In this document: positions 48,101-56,617 of the stretch, piece after piece
Layout of the letters: every line of letters starts with the position of its first letter
Numbering within the stretch: the stretch's first letter is position 1
NCBI RefSeq assembly: GCF_910592395.1
Contig: NC_088311.1
Coordinates: 25,452,646-25,516,645, forward strand
DNA from: Lineus longissimus
Taxonomy: Eukaryota; Nemertea; Pilidiophora; Heteronemertea; Lineidae
Length of the DNA: 64,000 bases
Reading direction: 5' to 3'
Made by a program: the position numbers and the translations under genes
Notes under the pieces: generated by a model
Told to the model about the DNA's origin: nothing
What the model saw: the letters and a program-made list of their open reading frames with translations, nothing else
Database searches by the model: none

Positions 48101-51100
48101 TTAAGGAGGAGGAGGAGGGATCAAAAAGATACTGTCACACACGACTATGCCATGATGACTCATGACTGACACTTGGAATGTTTGGACCCTTGGTTAACAC
48201 TTTCCAGTCTCAGTTCGCCGAACCATATTTCCTACTTCTCCTTACTGTGGCTCGTTGCTGCAGGTATCTGACATGTCTGACGTATAATGCACTATGCAAA
48301 TGGCCGACATTGTCAGCACATGAAATAGATGAGTGAAGAGAGTAAGGGAAGCCCTATCAGGAGAAGCTTCCATTCCAGTCTACAGTTGGATAGGTCAGCA
48401 GGGCCTTTTTTACTCATTCCCTTTCAACTGGCGAACATTGTCAGTACATAAAACTGAGAGTTATACCCAGCCTCATCTGAAGAAGAGCAGGATGACAAAG
48501 CAACAAGCTATGGTGATCTTTTATGACCCTGGACAGCTGATTGATCGATGGGGTATACGACCATCTCTATCTACTCATGATCACCCCCTAAAGATCACTC
48601 GATGTTCCAAATAAGTGCTTTCAGAATGCTTCCACTCTTCAAGTCATTTGTGGCAAGATGCTCTTTTTCTTTCTGTGCATGATTTGTCTGATCAGTGTTT
48701 TAGCAATACCCATGCTGATTGTGATAGTTGTATGTTCTTTGTGTAGCGGTGGTTTATGCATGATTTATTTCAAGATCTTGTATCGTATTTGTTGTTTTTA
48801 AGTGGCAATTTCTTATGAGACACTGCACACTGTACCACGGAAACAAAGCCCTTTCAGAGAAAGTTATCAAATGTGCAACATTTGTTTCAAGAGTAGACGC
48901 TTTTCTAAACCGGGCACAGGTTGTTCAGGCACCAGGCTGAGAGGAGCCCGCGGTCTGAAGTAACAAGAGGCCCAACTTGTTGGGGCACCAAGCTGAGTGG
49001 GGCCCGTGGTCTGAAGTAACAAGAGGCCAGCTTTTTGGGGTACCAGGCTGAGAGAAGCCCGCGGTCTGAAGTAACAAGAGGCCCAACTTGTTGTGGCACC
49101 AAGCTGAGTGGGGCCCGTGGTCTGAAGTAACAAGAGGCCCAACTTGTTGGGGCACCAAGCTGAGTGGGGCCCGTGGTCTGAAGTAACAAGAGGCCAGCTT
49201 TTTGGGGTACCAGGCTGAGAGAAGCCCGCGGTCTGAAGTAACAAGAAGGCCCAACTTGTTGTGGCACCAAGCTGAGTGGGGCCCGTGGTCTGAAGTAACA
49301 AGAGGCCCAACTTGTTGGGGCACCAAGCTGAGTGGGGCCCGTGGTCTGAAGTAACAAGAGGCCAACTTTTTGGGGTACCAGGCTGAGAGAAGCCCGCGGT
49401 CTGAAGTAACAAGAGGCCCAACTTGTTGGGGCACCAAGCCGAGTGGGGCCCGTGGTCTGAAGTAACAAGAGGCCAGCTTTTTGGGGAGCCCGCTGAGAGG
49501 AGCCCGTTGTTAAGATAAGGCTTAGACAAGGATCACCTTAGTATCACCAATACCATCACCCTTGGGTCCTCTCACGATCAAGGAGTGAAGTCATGTCTCA
49601 CAACATTTACAAAAGGATTCGGGCTACAAATATGAGAAGTTGACAAATATTTGCTTCCCAACTTTCCTCAAGCATGAATAGTACTTGGATGATCGCTAGG
49701 ATTTTACTAATTTCAGACTCATTGAACGCTACTTCAGAACATTACGCTCATCAGATGTGCCCGCATTACCATGCCTAACTTCATTACAGATACATGCTAT
49801 ACAATAGTTTGCAATTAGGTAATACAGTTAGTTTGATATTTCCAGAGCAATGCAACCATTAACAGTGATGCCTGTACTAACTTCAGAAGACTAAAGGCAA
49901 CAGTTCGTACCTTGTGCTATGCCCCTGCACTTCAAAGGGTTAATCCGTGTTCCGTATGCATCAGTTCCACCTAATCAACTCAAACGACTTAATGAGTTCG
50001 TTAGGATGAGTAGACAACACGTTACCGCTGCTTCGTACCTCAGCCAATTCTGCTAAGGTTAGGCGAACTTCCTTTTTCATTGCTACATGTGCAGCTGGCT
50101 TCCCTCATTTCGTTAATTAGAGTCGACCACATATGTCTGCTAACTTCACCAGAGAGTTATTAGCAGCTTGTTATAACGCTACTCCTGCGCTACATGGGCC
50201 ATCCTCTAGATTCATTTTTGCACATGGAGGAAAAGCCGCGGCGTTAGGATGGATAATGATAGAATCAGAAACGAGATTATCGCATTTACAAACATCGATA
50301 TCGACTGGTGGTCGAGGCTGCACTTCATTGGTTAATAAAGATTTCATCAACTATCATGACTTCTATCTAGTTGAGGATGTTTACGCTCTTCCCCTCGTTA
50401 TTGTTGTGGTATGGATTGGTGGCCGCTCAGTTGGTGATCATAGTTGAACACAAACTGAGCTGGTTGATTCGATGGAGCAAATTGCCTAACCCTTACTGTC
50501 CAATAGACAGTAAATCGGGAAATAGATTTTCATGTGAAAATACAGAGATTGCTAAGGTTCCTTAAAAGTGAGTGTCATGGAAGCGAGATAACTTGTGTTA
50601 ACCCAGTCACATCAACTGTCAAAACGGTGTCAGGAATCGTATCTGACATCTGACTTCAAAATCCAATCACTCCTTCAATCAGTATTAGTCACTCAGTCAT
50701 AAATCACTCAAAAACAACATTGAAATTGGATTAATGCAAATGATCTTTATCTCTTCTTGAATGAGTCAGTTCATCTAAACAAAGCCTGACTAAGTTTCAT
50801 GTATTTTCTTCCCAACGGTTGATTAGCTTCAACATTTATTGATGAATATTGGTCATTATTGCCAAATGCCCCATTTCACAGACAGATAACTCTAAATTGG
50901 GGATGAGTTTGAACAATTGACTGTCCGTGACAATGATGGATCATCGGATTATCGTTATATCACGCTGCCTCATCCAAGAGTACACTGCCCTCATTTCAAT
51001 GATGCTCAAATGATGATGCTCGCTTGTAGAGCGCCCTGTGAATTGTTGGCACCGCTAAAAGTAAGTGACTTGCCCATTTTCAATTGGAGACAGAGTAGAT

Positions 51101-52591
51101 TTCACGTTTGTTGCAACTATTTTAAAATGGTTGCATAAGAGTAGAAATTTTCACACTATCAAAGTTTGCGTTTCATCTGTCATTTGCAAAGCCAGTAAAG
51201 TTTCAACTTCACGAGACTTACCCAAAACGCCTCACACTGATGTGAAACCTGCCGTTGAATTTAAATCAGTAGTGGGCCCTGCATGGCCAGAGGGATTAAT
51301 TAAACAACTGATTCCTTCTAAAGGTAGCCCAGAGGACATTTATCATCATTGACCCATCACCCAACAAAAACCAGCAGCTATTGTGACCCAGCTAGCAGGG
51401 AAAATGCCTCAATATCAATTACTCACTAATCGGATAAGTCAATGCAGGAGCGTTGCAGCCCACATCATCTGTTGGTGAAATTGCCACGTTAGGCAACGCA
51501 ACATCAACATTCTGTGTCTGTGACCATTAGTAAGTAGCAAGAGTGACGGTTGGCTTGGGGTGATTGGGGACACTAATATAATGAGGGACTTGGCTAGGCC
51601 GACCCTGAGAGAAAAGATCCGATATATTATGAACAAGACCCGATACGTTTTTTGCCTCGAATATAGCACGAAAATAATTTGGTCCATCCTAGCATGCTAA
51701 GGTGAGCCAATCAGCTCGCAGGTGGTCGGCTAAGTCCTTTATGGCGACTCCTTTGAATCGCCGCATTAGTCAAATGAGCTGTGCCAACTATCGCCATTTG
51801 ATTAATGGGCCAAATTTACATGAAGTCAAGTCCATAACAAAGGCAACGTTGTATCATGCAACAATGGATAGAACTGCTATGAAATTATGCAGCTGTTGGC
51901 CAACAATGAAAGCGATATCCTAACTTTCTTTAACCCTTTAATGGCATTTCAAACAGTTATCTATCACATAAAATCAACAGACATTGGATCTTCGTTAGTG
52001 ACTGACTATAGGCAGCAAGACAGCAATAGAATTCTACATTTGTGCGACAAAGACGCCATGTCAATTTTCAATTGCTCGAAATGAACCAACATCATCAGTC
52101 CCAAAACTTTTTTGACTTTGAAAATTTTCAAAATTTTGACTTTTTTTTGCTTACCCTTACCCTACCTAACCCTGAAAAAATTTCTAAGACTAAAATTTTT
52201 TTTCACTGTTTTTTTTTGGTTTTTTTTTACTCAAAATGAACCAACATCATCAGTCCCAAAACTTTTTTGACTTGGTCCCATCCGTGTTACCGGGGTTCCA
52301 CTGTATTCACAATAAGCAATTCCCAAGCACCAATTATTTCCCGGGTCATGCAGTAACTCACATCATGGGTCAATGCTTTGTACACTCTTTTTTTCCCCCA
52401 AGCAACAGAAACCGGTAGCAACATTGTTGTACTGATGGCATCATAATATAAGCTTGTTCCATCATAAAGCTCAACACTCATCAATTCACACCAGGCATTT
52501 TTTATTGTAAAATATTTTTCTCACCTGCAGCCTGAGAATACTGTAGCAACACCACCAGGAGGCCAACCAATCTCACCAATCTGATCAGCAT
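30134..52591 (-). CDS. NAGLU: Lysosomal alpha-N-acetylglucosaminidase (GH89), complete, 22 coding exons
   Basis: Exons: 52525-52591, 47475-47635, 42777-42961, 42395-42542, 41862-41932, 41292-41453, 40685-40750, 39059-39122, 38633-38703, 38201-38275, 36676-36760, 36315-36464, 35758-35894, 35432-35504, 34814-34900, 34250-34335, 34020-34124, 33553-33736, 32937-32980, 32708-32765, 30641-30740 and 30134-30333. They sum to 2379 nt (792 residues; human is 743) and all phases agree. The enzyme removes terminal alpha-GlcNAc from heparan sulfate in lysosomes; its loss in humans causes Sanfilippo syndrome type B. The N-terminus is a signal peptide ([16 protein letters not shown]). GH89 landmarks are [31 protein letters not shown], the catalytic-Glu block NADTFNEM (exon 9), the second-Glu block LAMEGIFQN (exon 13), [32 protein letters not shown]-like [15 protein letters not shown] and QGDTIKIA. 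The C-terminus carries an unusual basic tail ([14 protein letters not shown]). Exon 13 uses GTCAGT as donor. Several introns hold large minisatellites. Confidence 0.96.
30905..31925. repeat. Minisatellite, 32-bp unit, about 31 copies
   Basis: The unit is GACAGTCAGGTTGTAAGACA plus GTCAGTCGGCTA, itself an imperfect double of ACAGTCAG. It lies in NAGLU intron 20 and directly abuts the next array. Confidence 0.96.
31930..32735. repeat. Minisatellite, 59/56-bp unit, about 14 copies, derived from the end of NAGLU exon 20
   Basis: On the minus strand each unit is GTAAGCTTTAG followed by GACAGCTGGCTTGTTGTTCA and AGCTTTACTAGCATCTGTGA ending (GC)TGAG or GAG. The last about 30 nt match the real exon 20 end plus its donor GTAAGC. 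The 3-bp length difference removes one Ala codon (VIAE versus VIE). Confidence 0.96.
33080..33135 (+). mobile_element. Possible tRNA-derived SINE fragment
   Basis: GCATGGTAGCACAGTTAGTAG resembles a tRNA box A. The body is interrupted by the 45-bp array that follows. Confidence 0.35.
33145..33372. repeat. Minisatellite, 45-bp unit, 5 copies, with a consensus splice donor in each unit
   Basis: The minus-strand unit ends GTGGCCATTCCAG|GTGAGTTGATGT. It lies in NAGLU intron 18. I tested it as the missing exon 19, but the true exon is at 32937-32980. Confidence 0.93.
33395..33470 (+). mobile_element. Possible SINE 3' tail
   Basis: GAAAGCGCTATTTCAGCACA then GAAGTGCTCTATAAGAAC resembles the GCGCTATATAA-type 3' end shared by several animal SINE families. 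No matching head was found. Confidence 0.35.
34449..34840. repeat. Minisatellite, 25-bp unit, about 15 copies, running into NAGLU exon 15
   Basis: The unit on the plus strand is GAGGGAGAGAGCTTACCAGT followed by GGCTT. The minus strand reads CTCAAGCCACTG|GTAAGC, identical to the exon 15 end and donor. Three units have TAAC in place of TTAC and one has TATAC, weakening their donor. Confidence 0.96.
35137..35395. repeat. Minisatellite, about 51-bp unit, 5 copies
   Basis: The unit includes TTCTTAGGGAAAGCTGATCC and CCAATCACAAACATCGTTTC. On the NAGLU sense strand each reads ATCAGCTTTCCCTAAG, acceptor-like. It lies in intron 14. Confidence 0.92.
36590..36625. other. Short dispersed motif GTTACCGGGGTTCCACTGTAT, copy 1
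   Basis: The same 20-bp phrase recurs at 52287-52307 next to the AT-rich dispersed repeat. Probably part of a transposon family; too short to classify. Confidence 0.45.
37280..38197. repeat. Minisatellite, 83-bp unit, about 11 copies, highly homogeneous
   Basis: The unit includes AACTAGCAAGGCAGTTGTCC, GAGAACCTGAGGTTCCACTC and CATACGAGAGGTAGAAT. Copies are nearly identical (for example GTAGAAT versus GTACAAT). The right end overlaps the intronic bases of the NAGLU exon 10 donor. Confidence 0.97.
38320..38340. repeat. (GAT)n microsatellite
   Basis: About six GAT triplets in NAGLU intron 9. Similar tracts are at 38580-38600 and 55704-55727. Confidence 0.85.
41555..41695 (+). mobile_element. 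tRNA-derived SINE
   Basis: GATCAGTGGCATAGTGGTTTG (box A like), GCTCATAA at the anticodon-loop position and GGTTGTGGGTTTGACTCTC (box B like) give a tRNA-like head, followed by an unrelated body. It lies in NAGLU intron 5. Confidence 0.65.
42962..44489. other. NAGLU intron 2, left part
   Basis: No exon or repeat recognised. ORFs around 43100-43380 overlap on both strands without homology I can name. Confidence 0.5.
44490..44825. repeat. Minisatellite, 46-bp unit, about 7 copies
   Basis: The unit holds GAAGCATTCCCAATCACGTA, TCAGCATGTACTCTTACATG and CTCAGA. It lies in NAGLU intron 2. Confidence 0.95.
44826..47474. other. NAGLU intron 2, right part
   Basis: Unique AT-rich sequence with short, unrelated ORFs. 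I see no exon, SINE or array. Confidence 0.5.
48917..49498. repeat. Minisatellite, about 57-bp unit, about 10 copies, higher-order order
   Basis: Two main unit types: one with CAACTTGTTGGGGCACCAAG and GTGGGGCCCGTGG, the other with CAGCTTTTTGGGGTACCAGG and GAGAAGCCCGCGG. On the NAGLU sense strand each unit has CCTCTTGTTACTTCAG. It lies in intron 1. Confidence 0.95.
49499..52078. other. NAGLU intron 1, unique part
   Basis: No gene, RNA or array recognised. Short ORFs on both strands show no family features. Confidence 0.5.
52079..52275 (+). mobile_element. Dispersed AT-rich repeat, copy 3, bounded by a direct duplication
   Basis: AAATGAACCAACATCATCAG TCCCAAAACTTTTTTGACTT occurs at 52079 and again near 52225, flanking an AT-rich interior that contains CTTACCCTTACCCTACCTAA. 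Homologous to 1885-2025 and 12884-12960. Confidence 0.65.
52525..52591 (-). other. NAGLU: NAGLU first coding exon (signal peptide)
   Basis: The ATG at 52591 sits directly after a splice acceptor (TTTCTTTCAG|ATG on the minus strand), so at least one upstream non-coding exon must exist. The exon codes for 22 residues, a short basic start followed by a Leu/Val-rich core, and ends GCA G|GTGAGA. It joins in phase to exon 2 at 47635, 4.9 kb away. Confidence 0.85.
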
Positions 52592-55070
52592 CTGAAAGAA
52601 AGCATAAGATTGATGTAAGAATAGCAGGCCTTCTGTCTCAGGCATAGCCGAGTGCATGATGATGGCCAACTCATCTGGACAGACATGAGACGGAGGGAGG
52701 CATCTTTTCATACCTTTACTTTCATCTGCATTATCTATCCCTGAGAACAACCGACACCATGTCAAGTGCACAAGGACCAAAGTAAACTGAGTAAATTGTT
52801 TGGACATTCAAGCTGAAGGGAGAGGGGTGTACTCTGCACACCACTGATACAATTCTGATGCGCAACCGTGGTTTCCACTGGCCCTTGTAGTCAGCCATTC
52901 ATTATTACTGGAACACCACTGCTTACTTTTTAAAACACCGATTTTTAATCAACTGCTGGTGACTAACTCAGTCCACAAAGTCATGAAGAATTAATAAAGA
53001 GGTAAAAAAATCACTGCTTAATAAAACAATCATATCCCATGTGTCACTTTATTGTTCATTTATTAATAAACGATCTACGGGACGGGGATTTCATTTCATT
53101 AACATTACCTTTCTGACCATGCCATTAATTCACTTTACCATTGTTTCACCTTTTTTAACCCCAACCATAAAGCATGCAGTGTTAGAAACGGTTGCTACAC
53201 TTCACAAAGGGTTCTGCAGTGTCATGAAAATACTGTATTACCCATGAAAATACTGTTGAAAAGATTGAGAAGAGGAAGAGGTTGAAAATTAGAACAATTT
53301 CCTAGTATAGTCATATCATTAGCAAACCTCAGGATATTGAATATTTGACATTCTACGGTTCCGGAATTGGCTTGAAATCTCATCAAAGAGAATCCAGGTT
53401 TTAATACATACATATTGAATATGAGGGACCCACCATTTGCCCATTGGGCACCAACACACTCAACACGACACCCTCTGGAAACACTCCTGGATTTTCCCCA
53501 GCTGAGCACAATACATTTGTATATTGAATAGTATAAGACACACTATTCCTTTTTTACAATATAATCACGCCAAATGTCGGCTGAGAATTGAGTGAAGAAT
53601 CCTACATCCAAACCAAGAACGAGTAATTCAACTTGCCAACATCATTTCAAAATCCGCTAGAGATATACGAACATTGATTACACTAACAGTTCTACCATTG
53701 AATCAAATAGAGAGAATCTAATTATAAGATCAGATATCTTCTATTCCATCATCACATTGTAACTTTAATGTGAATAAACCAGAATACATAATATAGCAGT
53801 CTGATTGTAGTGAGCTCACTCAGAAAGGATTCAACTCAGCTGGGAACCAATTTGAAGCGATAAAACATAAGATAATTCGTCATAAGATAATTCTCCCTGA
53901 TCATCAAGCTTGATCTTATGAAAAATTCCAAACAAAATCAAAATTACAAAAAAAATTTTTTTTTCATTTATATTTATATTTCTTAGTCATTTCACCTCAC
54001 AAGGTAAACGTTCAAAACATACACCACTAGATTTGAAATCGACAAAAAAAGATAGAAAGGTATTTGCAAATTCAGCTCTGGTCAACGTCAAGCCATGTTG
54101 CAACTAGTGTACTTACTTTGAAACGTTGTTAGACACTACATGTAGGCCTATATCCTAAAGTTCTCCTTCTTCTGATCCCACAGACGAGCAGCAGGCTAAT
54201 TTAGTAATTAGCGGCCGTTTAACATGCACACTGAACATATCCTTCGAGCAGAGAGAAGCAACAGAACAATGCTCCTTCTTAACCGCCCGTGATCAAATGA
54301 AACACAGATGACGGCAGCACGCATGATTTATCCCGTGCCAGGCAATGACAACTTGATGAACAACACTGGCTTATCATCGCTATTTTGCAGAAACTAAACA
54401 CCTTTTTTTACTAGAACTGGCACATGTTCTGTAACAATGACAGACAAATGGAGCAGGATGGCAGAGCTGAAAACAATACTGTAAACTATACAGTTGTTTG
54501 GCCAGACTATTCACAATTATGAGTTGGTCAGGGACTGTTCAAGGGGGAGTGCCTCGAGCTAATGGTATGCTCTTATAATACATTGTCCTTTCATGAATAG
54601 TACTTCGTATGATAGGCCTACACACCACAAACCTTGGCCAGGAATAGCAACTAGTAACCCGGAATAACCAGGAGAATAAAAGAGGAACTGAACTTTTGAA
54701 ACATGTTATGAATCTATCGCCAGATGACAAAATAAGTCCGAAAGTGTGAAAACCAAACAGTGAGTGAAGACAATGGTGAAATATGGTACTTAATTACCTT
54801 TCCTCGCCACATATCAGTAATCAATCCAGACCGCTCGAACAGCTCCAACTTATCCCAGCTTTACGTTGATCAATACACCAGAGAGGATGGCAACAATTTG
54901 CGTGATCGGCCCGGATTAGAATCGAGTCTCACGAATGACTAATATGACTAATAGAAGCAGAGTGAACCCAAACCACTTAATAATGATAACTAATCCCTGA
55001 TAATCATCACTCAACAAGGAGCATGACTGAAATGAGTTTGCCATAGAAAACCGAATTAGAATCGACTCAC

Positions 55071-55160
55071 CTTCAAGGCGGGAGGGACGGACCACTGCTT
55101 GCTGCGCTGAAGTCTCTCACACGAGTGACCAGCGACAGATCAGCACTCGCAATATAAAAG
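55071..55160 (-). other. NAGLU: Probable 5'-UTR exon of NAGLU
   Basis: A strong donor, CTTGAAG|GTGAGTCGA on the minus strand, lies with its exon end at 55071, 2.5 kb upstream of the ATG-bearing exon whose acceptor needs a partner. No coding sense is required. The transcription start is not visible; the right border given here is only approximate. Confidence 0.45.
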
Positions 55161-55544
55161 ACAAATTATTATGTTGAAAACACAGAAACTGAATCAGTGA
55201 CTGGCGATAAAGCTCTCGGCATTATGCTTTGTCGCGGGGAGTAGCATTCAATCGTGGATATCAGACAAATTAAAATCCAACCTGATGGAAAATTGGTGAG
55301 ACAAAAAAATTGTCACAAGGCAGCAAGTGCCCATGCCTGACTAATCATAAAGGCGTATATATTACATAGGAGCGTAGGCTGCCAATGAGGTGGATAGGAA
55401 TCATTGCAGAAGATTGTTTCTGAATCGTCTGTGAGGATCATAAACTGTTCGCATCAGTTTTCCCTTTATCTCTTCGACGTTGCCGTCCGTTGCGGACACT
55501 GTAGGATCTGGTGCCAAAGAAGTAGGCCTATAACTTTTCTCAAA

Positions 55545-55968
55545 GTGCATCCAATGGACGCTATCGTCCATATATAAGACTTTGACTGTTTGAATAAGAT
55601 TTCTAATCAATTCTTTAACGGACGCTGCCAGACTTTTCTCCAAAAGCATCCAATGGCCGTTAAATCGTCCATATACAATCCCATGTATGTTTTCGACGAA
55701 TACTGATGATGATGATGATGATGATGTTTTAATCTGGTTTCTCTTTGTCTCTATGACCGACGCTTCCGTCCAATGGACGCTAAATCGTCCAAAGGATCTG
55801 TTGCAAACTCACGCCCAAAGAGGCCTCATCAGCTAGCATTGGCTTTTCTTGTTCATCCACTTTAGGCGAGTGCTGTCCAATGGAAACTAAATCGTCCGTA
55901 CGCGGGACTGAGTTGAGAAATAAACTGTCTTCGCCCAAAGCATCCAATGGACGCTAAATCATCCATGA
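55545..55968. repeat. Five interspersed copies of CCAATGGACGCTAAATCGTCCA-type inverted repeats
   Basis: Cores at 55555-55570, 55654-55671, 55774-55791, 55881-55898 and 55948-55965. In the best copy TGGACG and CGTCCA are perfect inverted arms around CTAAAT. Each copy is preceded by CCAA, making a CCAAT box. Confidence 0.8.
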
Positions 55969-56049
55969 GGCCGCGGCCCGTTACCACAGAATTGGGGGAC
56001 CAAGTCACGATCAGCCAACAAGCGTTATATGAAACATGCAGCCTCGCTT

Positions 56050-56140
56050 CCGTAAGTCGGGCGCCCGAGATACATATGTCGGGCACCCGAGTTACTAAGT
56101 CGGGCGCCCAAGTTACGCTTACTATGTTGGGCGCCCGAGT
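56050..56140. repeat. Four copies of a TCGGGCGCCCGA palindrome
   Basis: Spaced 20-30 bp apart: TCGGGCGCCCGAG, TCGGGCACCCGAG, TCGGGCGCCCAAG and TTGGGCGCCCGAG, each followed by TTA or ATA and then an AT-rich spacer. Confidence 0.8.
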
Positions 56141-56394
56141 TATAAAAAATAATCAACAACAAATCACTAATTAAGACTTCCCCAATGACTTACTTGCCCT
56201 GGTGCCCAAGGGATCAAGTTGATCGGATCAGTTAAATGATTCAACGTAGGCTATCTTCCCGTTCTTTGTCGTAAGCCTATAATCTCACAACTCAAAAATA
56301 TCATATCTATAGTAGAAAGCAATTTGGTACCCCGGGCTTTCTCCATTAACCCACTTGCCCAGCTTCAAAACCACCCCTAAGTCCCAAGGCCAAG

Positions 56395-56480
56395 GAGCGA
56401 AACGATTTGGAGCGAAACGTCGATTTGGAGAGAAAGGATTGGGGGCGAAAAGGTCATGAAGCGAAACGACCGGTTACCAT
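56395..56480. mobile_element. Fragment of a GCGAAACG dispersed repeat
   Basis: GGAGCGAAACG, GGCGAAAAGG and GAAGCGAAACGACCGGTTACC follow one another. I recall similar GCGAAACG-rich phrases from interspersed repeats of marine animals (from memory, not searched). Confidence 0.35.
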
Positions 56481-56617
56481 TTCAAGGCACAATCTTGACA
56501 CCAGAGGCGCTGATTTCGTTCATGTCAAGGCAGTGGTGAAATCCATCTTTTGCCCTAACTCCTTCGATTATTTTGTGTTTATTTACCTATTTAGAAGTGA
56601 TTTAACTGTTAGTATCG

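Larger units (their letters stand above)
55161..56617. promoter_or_regulatory. Divergent intergenic region between NAGLU and R3HDM4
   Basis: The two genes are transcribed away from each other and both 5' ends fall near the edges of this block, so it probably holds both promoters. It contains five CCAATGGACG inverted-repeat motifs, four GGGCGCCC palindromes and a run of GCGAAACG motifs (56395-56475). No TATA box can be assigned with confidence. Confidence 0.45.

Noticed and set aside
48867-49529. Minus ORFs of 170-220 codons
   Set aside because: The 57-bp array in NAGLU intron 1, open in several frames.
52140-52190. Interstitial telomere repeat
   Set aside because: Only a few degenerate CCCTA-like words inside an AT-rich dispersed repeat; no run of perfect hexamers.
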